Position numbers and translations under genes: made by a program | Part shown: piece by piece, positions 16,557-27,320 of the stretch | Layout: each line of letters begins with the position of its first letter | Numbering within the stretch: the stretch's first letter is position 1 | Origin: Prochlorococcus sp. AG-347-L21 | GTDB lineage: Bacteria; Cyanobacteriota; Cyanobacteriia; PCC-6307; Cyanobiaceae | Length of the DNA stretch: 38,972 nucleotides | Assembly: GCA_003278875.1 (NCBI GenBank) | Contig: QCCQ01000012.1 | Location: 1-38,972, forward strand | Direction: 5' to 3' | Notes under the pieces: model-generated | Seen by the model: the letters and a program-made list of their open reading frames with translations, nothing else | The model's database searches: none | Told to the model about the DNA's origin: nothing

Positions 16557-16589
16557 TAATAATTAATTAATAATTAATTAATAATTATT
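16557..16589. repeat. Three 11-base tandem repeats upstream of the sigma factor gene
   Basis: TAATAATTAAT occurs twice exactly (16557-16567, 16568-16578) and a third time with one mismatch (16579-16589). The period is one helical turn. The stretch lies about 60-90 bases upstream of the sigma factor start, between it and the hisIE stop on the same strand. It could be a curved upstream promoter element or simply A+T-rich slippage. Confidence 0.6.
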
Positions 16590-16658
16590 AATTAGTTAAT
16601 TGACATTATTTTTTAAAATTTTGGGTTAAAAAAATTAAAAATTATAAATTTTAATTAT

Positions 16659-17318
16659 TTAATTTTTTCTTCTAGATTCTAGAACAGCAAGTACATCTCT
16701 CCACTCAACGCCTTTATGCATAAGGGCTACTTGCAGATGATAAATTAAATCGGCGGCTTCATTTGAGATTGAATTTTTATCATTATCTTTGCAAGCCATA
16801 ACAAATTCTGCAGATTCCTCTCCTATTTTTTTCAAAATAGTATTAGTACCTTTTGTTAATAAATGATTTGTGTAACTTTTTTCTGATGGATTTATTGATC
16901 TTTTGTTAATTGTATTGAATAATTCAGAGCAAATATTTGAAAAGGGAGTTGTCTTTTTCTCTTTTTTATCACTTTGATTAATTTTGATTTCGTTGAAAAA
17001 ACAACTCTTTTCCCCAGTGTGACATGCTCCTGAACCATTTTGTTCAATTAAAAGGATTAGCGCATCATTATCGCAGTCGAATCTTATCTCCTTAAGTATT
17101 TGGGTACTTCCACTTGTAGCTCCTTTTCTCCAAATTTCGGATCTTGATCTACTCCAATAATGAACGTTTTTGGTTTCAAGTGTCATTCTCAAAGATTCTT
17201 TGTTCATCCAAGCAAGCATAAGAATTGATCCGTCAAGCCAATCTTGTGCTATTGCAGGGATTAATCCATTATTATCAAAGCGTAGATCCTCTATCGAAAA
17301 ATTAGTTGAATAAGTCAT
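16659..17318 (-). CDS. hisI: Bifunctional phosphoribosyl-AMP cyclohydrolase / phosphoribosyl-ATP pyrophosphatase
   Basis: A 219-residue fusion (HisIE) catalysing steps 2 and 3 of histidine synthesis. The HisI half (1-115) has the metal-binding DCDNDA (81-86), NGSGACHTGEKSCF with Cys99 and Cys106, and the HYWSRSR (53-59) block. The HisE half (about 125-219) has KKIGEESAEFVMA (163-175) and NEAADLIYHLQVALM (186-200), with acidic residues that bind magnesium. The separate domains are usual sizes and the join is a lysine-rich linker. It lies alone, away from hisG, as is common in cyanobacteria. It is followed by the repeat region upstream of the sigma factor and diverges from the PTPS-like gene. 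Confidence 0.95.
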   Translation of the reverse strand: MTYSTNFSIEDLRFDNNGLIPAIAQDWLDGSILMLAWMNKESLRMTLETKNVHYWSRSRSEIWRKGATSGSTQILKEIRFDCDNDALILLIEQNGSGACHTGEKSCFFNEIKINQSDKKEKKTTPFSNICSELFNTINKRSINPSEKSYTNHLLTKGTNTILKKIGEESAEFVMACKDNDKNSISNEAADLIYHLQVALMHKGVEWRDVLAVLESRRKN

Positions 17319-17381
17319 TATGTTCGTTATGTTGAATCCTACTCAATGTGTTTTATTAAAAATTATCCTAACAGTTAATTG

Positions 17382-17852
17382 ATGTATATTCATTCTCTGA
17401 AATTTTCATGCAGTAAAAGTTACGAGGATTTTCCCTGTTCACATAGGCAATGGCGCCATGAAGGCCACTGCAGATTTGTGCATGGATATTCAAGATCATT
17501 CACCTTTTGGTTCACTGCAAAAAAATTAGACCTAAATGGTTTTGTTGTCGATTTTTCAAGTCTAAAGCCTCTAGAAAATAGACTAAAGGAGCAATTTGAC
17601 CATACTTTTCTAATAAATAAAGATGACCCTTTGCTGAATTACTGGGAAAAATTATATGACTTAGATGCTTTAGATCTGAGAATTATGGATAATGTAGGAA
17701 TGGAGTTCACCTCTGAATTAATTTGGAGATGGGCTAATGAATACTTACAGGATAAGGATAAGGGCAGAACATGTTGTTGGAAAACAGAATCAAAAGAAAA
17801 TAAGTCCAATAAAGCAAGTTATGAGGAAATTCCTGATTGGTTCAAATCTTAG
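17382..17852 (+). CDS. PTPS-fold protein (6-pyruvoyl-tetrahydropterin synthase/QueD-like) with an altered zinc site
   Basis: A 156-residue T-fold protein. Conserved elements are the first His in CSHRQW (His21), CRFVHGYSRSF with catalytic Cys30 and His34, GFVVDFSSLK (53-62), FDHTFLIN with the Asp73-His74 pair, and EFTSELIW with Glu112. Known members have HGH at the second and third zinc ligands; here it is HGY (Tyr36). Relatives make 6-pyruvoyl-tetrahydropterin or 6-carboxytetrahydropterin, the queuosine precursor. I infer the fold firmly but the activity only weakly. A TTG at 17379 directly precedes the ATG used here. It diverges from hisIE across 63 bases and converges on clpB. Confidence 0.8.
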   Translation: MYIHSLKFSCSKSYEDFPCSHRQWRHEGHCRFVHGYSRSFTFWFTAKKLDLNGFVVDFSSLKPLENRLKEQFDHTFLINKDDPLLNYWEKLYDLDALDLRIMDNVGMEFTSELIWRWANEYLQDKDKGRTCCWKTESKENKSNKASYEEIPDWFKS

Positions 17853-17900
17853 ATTAAAGTTTTTAATTTTAAATTCATATAGGATTCTTGAATTAGATAT

Positions 17901-20483
17901 TTAATCAACATTTATCTCTCCATTAATCAGATAAATATTAATCTCGTCTTTATTAAGGTAATGATTATTCAATATATTATTTGAAATTTTTGTCTCAATT
18001 TGTTTTTGAATAATTCTTTTTAAAGGCCTTGCACCATAGGCATGATCGAAACTATTTTCGACAAGTTGGTTAATTGCTTCATCCGTAATTTTGAATTTTA
18101 AGTTTTTTTTGTTAAGTCTTTTTTCTAAATGTTGAAGCTGGATTTTTGCAATTTCTTTTATGTCATTTAATTCTAAATTATTAAAAATAACTATTTCATC
18201 AAGTCGATTTAAAAACTCAGGCTTGAAAAATTTTTTAATTTCATTATCAACAACTTTTTTAATTTCATTTGTATCTTCATTTCTAACTGATAAATCATTT
18301 ATTGATTGACTTCCTAAATTACTTGTAAGTACAATGATTGAATTTTTGAAATTGATTGTACGACCTTGACCATCAGTAATGATCCCATCATCAAGAACCT
18401 GAAGGAGAATATCTAAAATATCTTTATGAGCTTTCTCTATTTCATCTAGGAGTATTAATGAATAAGGATTTTTGCGTACAGCTTCAGTTAGTTGACCGCC
18501 TGATTCGAAACCTAAATATCCAGGAGGCGCACCTATAATTTTGCTCACTGAATGCTTTTCCATATATTCAGACATATCCAGTCTTGTAATTGAAGAATTT
18601 GAATCGAATATTATTTTGGCTGTTACTTTACTTAGCTCTGTTTTCCCAACACCAGTAGGACCTAAAAAGAGAAAACTGGCTAATGGCTTACTTGGATCAT
18701 TTAGACCAGTCCTTGATCTCTTAATGGAATCTGCAACTGCCCTAATTGCACTATCTTGACCAATAATTTTTTCTTTAAGGATTGACTCGAGGCTCAAGAG
18801 TTTATCTTTTTCTGACTGGTTTAAGTTCTGTACTGGAATAGAGGTCCACTTTGATACAACTTCTGCAATATCATCAAAATTTACCTCTTGTCTTAAAAGG
18901 CTTGTATCTCCATTTTTTTGAGAATTTACTAAGGACTCGTTTTTTTCTTTCAATTTTTTTTGCAAAGAATTTAAAGTTCCAAATTCTAATTCTGCTGCTT
19001 TGTTGAGGTCAAAACTCCTTTTAGCTTGATCTATTTGCAATTGAACAGATTCAATTTCTTCTTTTATAGCGCTAATCTCATCAATTTCATCTTTTTCTTT
19101 TTTCCATTGAGCGCCTAATTCTGCCTGTTTATCTTTAAGGGATATAAGTTCATTATTGATTTTTTTTAATCTTTCTATAGAAAAATCATCCGTTTCTCTT
19201 TTTAAAGATAATTTTTCCATTTCAAACTGTAGAACTTTTCGATCAATTTCGTCAATTTCTTCAGGTTTGGAAGTTATTACCATATTTAATCTTGAGGCTG
19301 CTTCATCAATTAGATCTATTGCTTTGTCAGGAAGAAATCTATCATTAATATATCTTTCGCTAAGGGTTGCAGCAGCAACTAAAGCATTATCAGAAATTCT
19401 CACACTATGATGAACTTCGTATCTTTCTCTCAATCCTCTTAAAATTGATACAGTATCATTTATTGAAGGAGCATCAACTTTTATCTTTTGAAATCTTCGT
19501 TCTAAAGCAGGATCTTTTTCTATATTTTGTTTATGTTCATTAATAGTTGTAGCACCAATACATCTAAGTTCTCCTCTCGCAAGCATTGGTTTTAATAGGT
19601 TGCTTGCATCTAAAGAACCTCCACTAGCTCCTGCACCAACTACCGTATGAATTTCATCAATAAAAAGAATAATCTTACCGTCTGATTCTTTCACTTTCTT
19701 TAGAATATTTTTTATTCTTTCTTCAAATTCTCCACGATATTTTGCTCCAGCTAAAAGTGAACCCATATCTAATGAAATTAGTTTCCTTTCTTGTAGCGCA
19801 GAAGGTACATCGCCATTAATAATTCTTTGAGCTAACCCTTCTACAATGGCTGTTTTGCCAACCCCAGGTTCTCCAATAAGAACTGGATTATTTTTTGTTC
19901 TTCTACTCAATATTTGAATTGTTCTTCTAATCTCTTCATCCCTACCAATAACAGGGTCTAAAATCCCATCTCGAGCAGATTGAGTTAGATCAATACCATA
20001 TTTTTCCAAAGACTCATTAGAACTATCAAATTCATTTTTGACTGCCTGATCTGACTTCATTTTCTTTATAATTTCAAGAAATTCTGGAATACCTTTTTGA
20101 TTTAAAATTTGAAATCTATATTTATTATCATAAGTGAAACCGTAAACTAAGTGTTCTGTTGATATCACTACATCATTTAAATTATTTTTAATATCATTCG
20201 CCTTCAAAAATATTTTGTGAAGAGTATCACCAATATATAAATTATCTTGTTTATTTTTCATTTTTGCCTTCGCATTTAATGAAGAAATTATTGCCCTCTC
20301 AAGATCTTTTAGATTTACATTATTTTTTTTTAAAATGTTTTTTGTAATATTGTCATCTTTTATAAGAGCTAATAATAAATTATCAGAGTCTACATTTTGT
20401 TGATAATTTTTATAAGCAATTTCTTTGGCAAAAATAAAACAGTTCCAAGCAGAATTTGAGAATTCGCTTGGAACTATTTTCAT
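17901..20483 (-). CDS. clpB: ClpB-type disaggregase chaperone
   Basis: An 860-residue Hsp100 protein that threads aggregated proteins through a hexameric pore with DnaK. The N-terminal domain (about 1-150) is followed by the first AAA+ module with Walker A GEPGVGKT (about 204-211) and Walker B LFIDEIH. A coiled-coil middle domain (about 405-525), which separates ClpB from ClpA and ClpC, follows. The second AAA+ has Walker [10 protein letters not shown] (about 608-616) and [11 protein letters not shown]. No ClpP-binding loop is apparent. The N-domain ([19 protein letters not shown]) differs from typical ClpB, so this may be the second, less inducible paralogue; that is inference. An upstream TTG at 20486 directly precedes the ATG chosen. 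Confidence 0.95.
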   Translation of the reverse strand: MKIVPSEFSNSAWNCFIFAKEIAYKNYQQNVDSDNLLLALIKDDNITKNILKKNNVNLKDLERAIISSLNAKAKMKNKQDNLYIGDTLHKIFLKANDIKNNLNDVVISTEHLVYGFTYDNKYRFQILNQKGIPEFLEIIKKMKSDQAVKNEFDSSNESLEKYGIDLTQSARDGILDPVIGRDEEIRRTIQILSRRTKNNPVLIGEPGVGKTAIVEGLAQRIINGDVPSALQERKLISLDMGSLLAGAKYRGEFEERIKNILKKVKESDGKIILFIDEIHTVVGAGASGGSLDASNLLKPMLARGELRCIGATTINEHKQNIEKDPALERRFQKIKVDAPSINDTVSILRGLRERYEVHHSVRISDNALVAAATLSERYINDRFLPDKAIDLIDEAASRLNMVITSKPEEIDEIDRKVLQFEMEKLSLKRETDDFSIERLKKINNELISLKDKQAELGAQWKKEKDEIDEISAIKEEIESVQLQIDQAKRSFDLNKAAELEFGTLNSLQKKLKEKNESLVNSQKNGDTSLLRQEVNFDDIAEVVSKWTSIPVQNLNQSEKDKLLSLESILKEKIIGQDSAIRAVADSIKRSRTGLNDPSKPLASFLFLGPTGVGKTELSKVTAKIIFDSNSSITRLDMSEYMEKHSVSKIIGAPPGYLGFESGGQLTEAVRKNPYSLILLDEIEKAHKDILDILLQVLDDGIITDGQGRTINFKNSIIVLTSNLGSQSINDLSVRNEDTNEIKKVVDNEIKKFFKPEFLNRLDEIVIFNNLELNDIKEIAKIQLQHLEKRLNKKNLKFKITDEAINQLVENSFDHAYGARPLKRIIQKQIETKISNNILNNHYLNKDEINIYLINGEINVD

Positions 20484-20550
20484 CAATCAAAATTTGAGTA
20501 TGACCGTAATAAATATTTAGTCAAAAAAAGTGTTTAACTATTTAGAAGAT

Positions 20551-20901
20551 TTATTCAACAATAACTTTACCTACCATTCCAGCGCCTCTGTGTGGCTCGC
20601 AATAGTAATCATAAGTTCCAGCGGTGTCAAATGTTTCTTCCCAAGACTCTCCTGGAGCAAAAGCTAGGTCCGCATGACTTAATTCCTCATGCCCATCAAA
20701 AACAGCATTGTGAGGGGCAAGTTTATTATTAACGAATTTAACTGTATCACCAGCACTAATGGTTACTGTACTTGGTTCAAATGCAAGCATTCCAGCATCT
20801 GTTCCAAGTTTTACTTCAACAGTCTTAGCTGAAACTGATGAAATACCTAGACCTAGAGTTAAAACTATTGCAAATAACCCTGCAAAGATTGAACGTAACA
20901 T
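20551..20901 (-). CDS. petE: Plastocyanin
   Basis: A 116-residue precursor of the copper protein that carries electrons from cytochrome b6f to photosystem I in the thylakoid lumen. Residues 1-25 are a Sec signal peptide ([17 protein letters not shown], ending SVSA before KTVEV). The copper ligands are His64 in APHNAVF, Cys101 and His104 in YYCEPH, and Met109 in GAGMVG. The mature length, about 91, is normal. It is a single-gene unit on the minus strand, 67 bases before clpB and 59 bases after the epimerase-like gene. Its upstream region has A+T-rich promoter-like runs, but I cannot place the -10 element with confidence. Confidence 0.98.
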   Translation of the reverse strand: MLRSIFAGLFAIVLTLGLGISSVSAKTVEVKLGTDAGMLAFEPSTVTISAGDTVKFVNNKLAPHNAVFDGHEELSHADLAFAPGESWEETFDTAGTYDYYCEPHRGAGMVGKVIVE

Positions 20902-20960
20902 AATAAAAATTTGCTTATCTATACATATTACAAGGCTTTGGTAACCTAACTGCGAGAATT

Positions 20961-21944
20961 TTAATTGTTATTACAGCTTGGTAACTTTGATAACCTTAAG
21001 ATATCATTCAGTGACTTGGCATGACTTTTAAGTTTAAAAGTCTCAGGATTAGTGATGGGGACATGATTAAAGTCATATTTTTTGATACTGAAGCTATCCC
21101 AAGGAGTAGTTTGGATGGGGAGAATTCTTAATAATATTTTTAGAATTTTTTTTGTAAGCGGTATCGCAAAAAATCTCCTCATTTTATGTTTCTTTAAAAG
21201 TGTAATTATGGCATCATCAATTGAAATGAATTTTTGACCCAGTACAAATTTTCTAAAGCCTTTGTATTGCTCTTCTTTATGATTTTTAATTAGAAACCCG
21301 CAAATCTTGGCGATATCATTTGCATGTATGAAGTGAAATTTAGAATCGAGTTTTAAAAATCTTGCTAACCAAAGCCATTTCCCAATTTCTTTCAATCCAC
21401 TAGTTAAATAACTCACAGGATATTTACTTTTTTTTCCTAGATTTCCTCCAAAAACCAACGTAGGGAAAACAGCGAATGTTTTTTCTGCAAATGAGCTTTC
21501 TCTAAGTCTCTGGAAACATTCATATTTTGTTTGAATGTACTCTGTCCCATAAATCAATGATTCCCTCATTAATTCTGTTTGGGTATCAAGAATACTAGCT
21601 GTTGAAAAATAAATAATCTTTTCTAACTTTTCAAAATCAAGCATTTCTAGTAATTCTTCAAAAGCTTTAATATTTACTTCATAGGCTCTTTTTGGATCTC
21701 CCCAAGCTGTAGCAGTATGTATTAGGTAATTAATTTGACTAATTTCCTTTTTATACCTGTTTGATTCCCTGATATCGCATACCAATAACTTGACTTTTTT
21801 GTTTTCTTGAACAGAAATTGGTAACTTACTTTTGTCTCTTACCATGAGATAAAGCCTGAATTTTGTGTTTTTCAAAAACCAATCAACTAAATATTGGCCA
21901 ACACATCCATTAGCGCCTGTTATTAATAAGTTTTTATATCCCAA
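20961..21944 (-). CDS. NAD(P)-dependent epimerase/dehydratase (extended SDR)
   Basis: A 327-residue Rossmann-fold protein. The cofactor motif GANGCVG is at 10-16, the second strand ends LVCDIRES (54-61), and the HTATAWGD (76-83) block follows. The active site shows Tyr136-x-x-x-Lys140 in YIQTK, with Ser114 or Ser117 before it. The C-terminal region (about 190-320) is substrate-binding and hydrophobic, with no clear family signature. Extended SDR proteins act on sugars, sterols or flavonoid-like compounds, and I cannot name the substrate. It begins at TTG eight bases after the hemE stop on the same strand, so it is probably co-transcribed with hemE. Confidence 0.82.
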   Translation of the reverse strand: MGYKNLLITGANGCVGQYLVDWFLKNTKFRLYLMVRDKSKLPISVQENKKVKLLVCDIRESNRYKKEISQINYLIHTATAWGDPKRAYEVNIKAFEELLEMLDFEKLEKIIYFSTASILDTQTELMRESLIYGTEYIQTKYECFQRLRESSFAEKTFAVFPTLVFGGNLGKKSKYPVSYLTSGLKEIGKWLWLARFLKLDSKFHFIHANDIAKICGFLIKNHKEEQYKGFRKFVLGQKFISIDDAIITLLKKHKMRRFFAIPLTKKILKILLRILPIQTTPWDSFSIKKYDFNHVPITNPETFKLKSHAKSLNDILRLSKLPSCNNN

Positions 21945-21952
21945 GACTTTGA

Positions 21953-22993
21953 TTAGTAAGTGAGTTTTTTCCCATGTTCGAAAAATGTTTGAGCATTTTC
22001 TTCTGGAGTCCCAGGTAAAATCCCATGACCCAAATTAAGAATATATTTCCTGTCTTTAATTTTATTAAAAGTATTATCTATCCTTTCTTTTATTGATTCT
22101 TTGTTTCCGAATAAAATGCCAGGGTCAACATTACCTTGAATTCCAATCCCCCTAGGAATTCTTTTACAAGCCTCTTCAATATCTACTGTCCAGTCTAATG
22201 AAATTATATCTACTCCAGTTTTTGCCATTCTTTCTAAAACACCTGCACTTCCTGAAATGTAGAGAATTATTGGTGTTTCAGGGTACTCCGCTTTTACAAT
22301 TTCAACTACTTTTTTTTGATATGGCCCAGCAAAGATATCGTAATCTTCTGGGCTTAGTTGGCCGGCCCATGAATCAAAAATTTGTACTACTTGCGCTCCA
22401 GATTTTATTTGATATTTAAGATATTCACCAATAGATTTTGCAAAATGATCAAGAAGTTTATGAAGTAAATCTGGTTCATTAAAAGCCATTGATTTTATTA
22501 AAGAATAATTTTTACTGCTTTTACCTTCAACTACATATGCAGCAAGCGTCCAAGGTGCGCCAACAAAACCTAAAACTGCTGCCTCATTATTCACATCTTT
22601 TTTTAGTGAAGTAAGAACTTGCCCAACAAAACTTAAACTCTCACTAGGATTTAATTCTTTTAAATTTTCTACCTGGTTAAGAGTTCTTATTGGGTCTTCA
22701 ATAATTGGTCCTTTACTCTCTATTATTTCAAAATTTATGCCCATCCCTGGAAGAGGTGTGAGAATATCTGAAAAAAGGATCACACCATCCGGCTTGAAAG
22801 CATGAAAAGGTTGCATTGAAATCTCATATGATAGTTCTGGATTTTCAGACCTCTCTCTAAAGCTTGGGTAACGCTCCCTTAAATCTCTATAGATTTTCAT
22901 ATATCTTCCTGCTTGCCTCATCATCCATACTGGAGGCCTATTTACTTTTTTACCTAGTGCGGCAGAGAGTAGTAGTGGTAAGTCTTGACCCAT
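21953..22993 (-). CDS. hemE: Uroporphyrinogen decarboxylase
   Basis: A 346-residue cytosolic enzyme that removes four carboxyl groups from uroporphyrinogen III to give coproporphyrinogen III, feeding heme and chlorophyll synthesis. The signature [12 protein letters not shown] (21-32) carries Arg26 and Arg30. Asp76 in ILFSDILTP is the key catalytic aspartate. The second signature [16 protein letters not shown] is intact, as is the C-terminal [11 protein letters not shown]. It lies downstream of glgB across 115 bases on the same strand, with a direct repeat and a small palindrome in the gap. The epimerase-like gene follows eight bases after its stop. Confidence 0.98.
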   Translation of the reverse strand: MGQDLPLLLSAALGKKVNRPPVWMMRQAGRYMKIYRDLRERYPSFRERSENPELSYEISMQPFHAFKPDGVILFSDILTPLPGMGINFEIIESKGPIIEDPIRTLNQVENLKELNPSESLSFVGQVLTSLKKDVNNEAAVLGFVGAPWTLAAYVVEGKSSKNYSLIKSMAFNEPDLLHKLLDHFAKSIGEYLKYQIKSGAQVVQIFDSWAGQLSPEDYDIFAGPYQKKVVEIVKAEYPETPIILYISGSAGVLERMAKTGVDIISLDWTVDIEEACKRIPRGIGIQGNVDPGILFGNKESIKERIDNTFNKIKDRKYILNLGHGILPGTPEENAQTFFEHGKKLTY

Positions 22994-23065
22994 TTTTCAA
23001 TTCGATATTTTTAAAAAATTTAAACTCAACTTAAAAATCTTACAATGTAAAGCTGAGCAAAAGCG

Positions 23066-23086
23066 TTATATGAACATTTATATGAA
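23066..23086. repeat. Direct repeat upstream of hemE
   Basis: The nine-base TTATATGAA occurs at 23066-23074 and 23078-23086, with starts 12 bases apart and a three-base spacer. It lies about 73-93 bases upstream of the hemE ATG, just past the glgB stop. It could bind a dimeric regulator side by side on the helix. A small palindrome TTACAATGTAA lies nearby at 23040-23050. Confidence 0.45.
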
Positions 23087-23108
23087 GTACTAAGTTAAAT
23101 GAGCCTTC

Positions 23109-25373
23109 TTATTTTCTTGATTGATGTTTGAAGATACTCACGCTTAATGGGGGCAAAGCAAGCTCTAGAGCATTTTGATAATCGTGAATATTGTAATTTA
23201 TAGTTTCTTTACCCCCCATATTTCCTTTGTTACTGCCCCCGTATCTTGAGCCATCTGAATTAAATATTTCTTTATAGAATCCTTCCACAGGAACACCAAC
23301 TTTGTATGACTCATGAGTATTAGGGGTAAAGTTAGCAACAACAACAAGCCACTCATTAGTATCGTTTTCTCTTCTCATAAAACTTATAACCGAATTAGAT
23401 TTGTCATTACAATCAATCCATTGGAATCCATAAGGATCAAAGTCATTTTTCCATAATGCAGGTTCATTTTTATAAAGAACGTTTAGGTCATCAATCAAGT
23501 TCCTGATACCTTTATGAGGCTCAAATTCTAGTAACTCCCATTGCAGATCATCCCAAACATTCCATTCTTGTCTTTGCCCAAATTCCATTCCCATAAATAT
23601 CGTTTTTTTACCAGGGTGGGTCCACATATAAGTTAGTAATGCTCGAGTATTTGCATATTTCTTCCAGTCATCGCCAGGCATTTTATGTAAAAGATGACTT
23701 TTCCCATGAACAACCTCATCATGACTAAGTGCAAGCATAAAGTTCTCTGTATAGTTATATGTAATTGAGAAAGTTACACTATTTTGATGGAATTGCCTAA
23801 ACCAAGGATCTATTTCAAAATAATCAAGCATATCGTGCATCCATCCCATATTCCATTTCAAGTTAAACCCTAGCCCTCCCATGTCTGTTGGTTTAGTTAC
23901 CATTGGCCAAGTTGTTGATTCTTCTGCAATAGAAAGTGCACCTGGGAAGTGTTGGAAGAGTACATGATTAGCCTGTTGAAGAAATTTAACGGCTTCTATA
24001 TTTTCATTCCCACCATTTTCATTGGGGATCCATTCTCCATCTGGACGTAGATAATCTCTGTAAAGCATTGAAGCTACTGCATCTACTCTTATGCCATCAA
24101 TATGAAACTCTTCAAACCAATAAACCAGGTTGGCTACTAAGAAATTTCTTACTTCGTTTCTGCTGTAATTAAATATTAGGGTTCCCCATTCTTTGTGTTC
24201 ACCTATGCGTGAATCTCCATGTTCATAAAGATGACAACCATCAAAAAATGCTAAACCATGCTTATCTTTTGGAAAATGACCAGGCACCCAATCAAGAATT
24301 ACGCCTATACCCTCTTCATGACATGTATTTACAAAATTTCTAAATTCATTTGGGGTTCCAAATCTACTTGTTGGTGCATACCAGCCTGTAACTTGGTATC
24401 CCCAAGAACCATCGAAAGGATGTTCAGATATTGGCATTAGTTCAATATGAGTGAATCCTCTCTCTTTTACGTAAGGGATGAGTTTCTTGGTTAATTCAGG
24501 ATAAGTTAATAATCTGGTTCCGGGTTTTAAATCGGCTGCAGGCACTGGGTCTCTTGGTTCACCATTGTCCTCCAGATATTTATTTTCTGTTGATTCATGG
24601 AGCCAACTTCCTAAATGCATTTCATAAACTGAAATTGGCTTGTTAATTTGACTAGAAGAATCTCTATTTGAAATCCAAGAACTATCATTCCAATTAAAGT
24701 TTTTCAATTTTGAAACTACTGAACCATTTTGAGGTCTAATTTCATGAAGGAAACCATATGGATCAGCTTTCTCATAAATATGACCTTGTTGAGTTCTTAT
24801 TTCATATTTATATGTGTCGCCCTCTTGCATTGTTGGCATGAATAGTTCCCAAATTCCCCCTAATCTTTTTTGCATTGGATGATGTCTTCCATCCCAAGAA
24901 TTTATATCTCCAATTATCGAGATTGATTTTGCATTTGGAGCCCAAATACAAAACATGACTCCTCTTTGATTCTTTTCTTCAATGAGATGTGCTCCCATTT
25001 TTTCCCAAATATGATGATGATTGCCTTCTGCAAAAAGATGTCTATCAACTTCTCCCATCCACTCTTCTCTATATGACCAAGGGTCATGTTGTGTATGTGT
25101 GATCCCTCCTCGTGAAATATTTATTTCGTAATTATAATTTGGATTTTCAGGCAGGATAGCTTCAAAAAGCCATTTATGGTTTATGCTTTCCGCCTTATAG
25201 GTATTGTTTTTGAAATTTATTTTAACTTCGTCTGCTTCAGGCATCCATACCCTTACAACCCATTGTTCTTCATAAAAATGAGGACCTAATATTTTTAATG
25301 GATTATCATTGCAACAATTTTCTAGGTTGATAGCTTCTGATTTAATCCAGTCTGCTTGAATTGTCTCGATCAT
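23109..25373 (-). CDS. glgB: 1,4-alpha-glucan branching enzyme
   Basis: A 754-residue GH13 enzyme that creates alpha-1,6 branches in glycogen, the carbon store. Two N-terminal carbohydrate-binding/early-set domains are visible (about 28-105 and 138-225). The catalytic barrel carries DWVPGHF (361-367), [10 protein letters not shown] with the nucleophile Asp431, AEES with the acid/base Glu484, and LSHDEV with Asp552. A C-terminal all-beta domain ends the chain. The length fits GlgB with the extra N-terminal domain. It lies between hemE and the CocE-like hydrolase, all on the minus strand, and no other glycogen gene is in the window. Confidence 0.98.
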   Translation of the reverse strand: MIETIQADWIKSEAINLENCCNDNPLKILGPHFYEEQWVVRVWMPEADEVKINFKNNTYKAESINHKWLFEAILPENPNYNYEINISRGGITHTQHDPWSYREEWMGEVDRHLFAEGNHHHIWEKMGAHLIEEKNQRGVMFCIWAPNAKSISIIGDINSWDGRHHPMQKRLGGIWELFMPTMQEGDTYKYEIRTQQGHIYEKADPYGFLHEIRPQNGSVVSKLKNFNWNDSSWISNRDSSSQINKPISVYEMHLGSWLHESTENKYLEDNGEPRDPVPAADLKPGTRLLTYPELTKKLIPYVKERGFTHIELMPISEHPFDGSWGYQVTGWYAPTSRFGTPNEFRNFVNTCHEEGIGVILDWVPGHFPKDKHGLAFFDGCHLYEHGDSRIGEHKEWGTLIFNYSRNEVRNFLVANLVYWFEEFHIDGIRVDAVASMLYRDYLRPDGEWIPNENGGNENIEAVKFLQQANHVLFQHFPGALSIAEESTTWPMVTKPTDMGGLGFNLKWNMGWMHDMLDYFEIDPWFRQFHQNSVTFSITYNYTENFMLALSHDEVVHGKSHLLHKMPGDDWKKYANTRALLTYMWTHPGKKTIFMGMEFGQRQEWNVWDDLQWELLEFEPHKGIRNLIDDLNVLYKNEPALWKNDFDPYGFQWIDCNDKSNSVISFMRRENDTNEWLVVVANFTPNTHESYKVGVPVEGFYKEIFNSDGSRYGGSNKGNMGGKETINYNIHDYQNALELALPPLSVSIFKHQSRK

Positions 25374-25425
25374 GACTGGTAGATATTAAGGATTAATAAT
25401 ATCAAATGATTAACCAAAAAAATAA

Positions 25426-27006
25426 TTATTTAAGAAAAAAAGGGGTCATTTTCATAAATGTTCTTTTAAGGCTAAAACTGAGAGTAATAACTCTATGATT
25501 TGCTGATGGGGCTCCAATATTTCCCTCCTCAAATCCAGGATTAACACCAATAGCGGGATAAGCTGCTGCAGATATAGATAAGCGAAGCTTGCTATCTTTG
25601 ATTAAACAAATATTTGTTGGCTGCATTGTTATTTGATAAACGCATTCTTCATTTATTTTGGAGTTTTTAACCCTTAAGAATCCAGTTGAAAATTGATTCA
25701 CCTTTTCATTACCTTCTTCAACTAGAGATAAAGCAAGGCAGATATCAAAATTGGGCTGATCACTTTTTACTTGGATTTCTAAAGTGGGAACTCCCCTTAA
25801 ATATTGATCTTCTTCAAAAGAATTGGTTTGAAAAACACCTACATCCAAGCGTTTATCAATAATACTTCTATTGAACTTTCCTGGATTTGGACCTAAATGA
25901 CCACCGTCAGATGGAGTAGGTCTCCATGGGTCATTAACAATTGTGAACCATCCTGATCCTTTTGAATTTATGGTCAGACTTCCATCTTCAACCTCTATAT
26001 TTGCTGTGCCATCGCTTTTGAGTCCAAAAATAAATTCAGGGTGAAATTTATTATCTAAATCTTCCCATTTATTTAAGGAAATATTCCATATTTTTTTCTC
26101 GTCTTTAAAATTCTTTGAATTTAATTTTTCATCTGATTTCAAATGTTTATCAAAAAATTTTAATAAAGATTCTTGTGATCCCTCCCACCAATTTAGATGT
26201 GTCGCATTCCCAATAATAATCTCTGGCCTTCCACCAGCTTCTTTAGATTTTTTATAAAGATCAAAGGCCCCTTTTAAATGTGGATCCCAAAGTCCTCCAA
26301 TAATTAACATAGGTTGTTTAATCCATGTTGAAATTGGTTTAAATTCTTCAAATGGGCGAGATTTATTTAAATTTTTAAGCCATTCCAAAACAAAGCTATT
26401 AGGATCATATTTTTTTAAAGTATCAATTCCTTCCCTTAAATAACTTTTATTTTCTAAGGCTAATCTTATCTTTTCCCACTCAAGTAATTTATTTTCTCTT
26501 TTCATTTTAAGTGCTGCGATTTGAAGTCCCCATGCAATATTGTTATGCCACCAATATGCTCCTCCATCTGAGCACCAATGATCCTTAATATTCATCCCAG
26601 TCATTGCTGGAGATAAACAATCGGGCGGCTTTGAATTTAATTCTCCAGTTAGTTGAGTAAATCCTTGATATGAAAAACCATATAAGCCAAGTTTCCCATT
26701 ACATTCTTTTAGAGACCTTACCCATGCATGCGTTTCTGAAGTATCGCTAGCTTCTTGAGAAAAACCATTGAAAATTCCTTCAGAAGAACCCATACCTCTA
26801 ACATCTTGAATTATTACTATATACCCTTTGGAAGCCCACCATTCTGGGTGAGAATAGGTAATAGTTGAAGCTATTTCCCTGCCATATGGTTGTCTCATCA
26901 ATAATGCAGGCCATGGCCCATTATTATTAGGTAACCAAATCCTGGATATAAGTCGTACTCCATCTCTAAGTACTAAAGACTTGTCAAACCATCTTGAACC
27001 AGACAT
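25426..27006 (-). CDS. CocE/NonD-family alpha/beta hydrolase (X-Pro peptidase S15 type)
   Basis: A 526-residue hydrolase. The N-terminal alpha/beta domain has GFSYQG with the nucleophile Ser112 (110-115), Asp241 in GGLWDPH and His270 in NATHLNWW, a complete catalytic triad. The C-terminal part (about 330-526) looks like the jelly-roll domain of cocaine esterase and X-prolyl dipeptidyl-peptidases, with WRPTPSDGGHLGP at its start. These enzymes cleave esters, acyl groups or X-Pro peptides; the substrate here is unknown. No signal peptide is seen. It is followed seven bases upstream (27013) by a small secreted protein gene on the same strand and lies 52 bases from glgB. Confidence 0.86.
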   Translation of the reverse strand: MSGSRWFDKSLVLRDGVRLISRIWLPNNNGPWPALLMRQPYGREIASTITYSHPEWWASKGYIVIIQDVRGMGSSEGIFNGFSQEASDTSETHAWVRSLKECNGKLGLYGFSYQGFTQLTGELNSKPPDCLSPAMTGMNIKDHWCSDGGAYWWHNNIAWGLQIAALKMKRENKLLEWEKIRLALENKSYLREGIDTLKKYDPNSFVLEWLKNLNKSRPFEEFKPISTWIKQPMLIIGGLWDPHLKGAFDLYKKSKEAGGRPEIIIGNATHLNWWEGSQESLLKFFDKHLKSDEKLNSKNFKDEKKIWNISLNKWEDLDNKFHPEFIFGLKSDGTANIEVEDGSLTINSKGSGWFTIVNDPWRPTPSDGGHLGPNPGKFNRSIIDKRLDVGVFQTNSFEEDQYLRGVPTLEIQVKSDQPNFDICLALSLVEEGNEKVNQFSTGFLRVKNSKINEECVYQITMQPTNICLIKDSKLRLSISAAAYPAIGVNPGFEEGNIGAPSANHRVITLSFSLKRTFMKMTPFFLK

Positions 27007-27013
27007 TTAGGCT

Positions 27014-27280
27014 TTAGATGATGTCTGGGCAGTGCAGCCCAATGACGTAAATAGAAAAGATCTCTGCGTTAACGGGGGTTAACTTTTTTTTGTTTGATAC
27101 ATACTCTATAGCTTTATCTGAACTGGCTGAAATGCCTTTTGAATTAAACTCTCTAAACTTATTACATAAATTCTTAGCTTCGTTTGGATTCTTCTTTACA
27201 GTCTCCAATAAGTTAGATTGACTAAAAACAGGGAATAAAGCGTTAGAAAACAAAAATAAAAAAAATAACAAATGTTTCAT
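27014..27280 (-). CDS. Small secreted protein of unknown function
   Basis: An 88-residue protein with a clear signal peptide (MKHLLFFLFLFSNALFPVFSQ) and a short mature part. The mature region is polar and helical, with two Cys (in NLCNKFRE and LHCPDII) that could form one disulfide in the periplasm. I recognise no family; it looks like the small conserved exported proteins seen in picocyanobacteria. A GTG at 27286 would add two residues; the ATG at 27280 gives a cleaner signal peptide. It ends seven bases before the hydrolase gene starts, so the two are probably co-transcribed and may be functionally linked. Confidence 0.65.
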   Translation of the reverse strand: MKHLLFFLFLFSNALFPVFSQSNLLETVKKNPNEAKNLCNKFREFNSKGISASSDKAIEYVSNKKKLTPVNAEIFSIYVIGLHCPDII

Positions 27281-27320
27281 TATCACTTACTTTTTCTAAA
27301 TTCTACATTAAAAAAATTTT

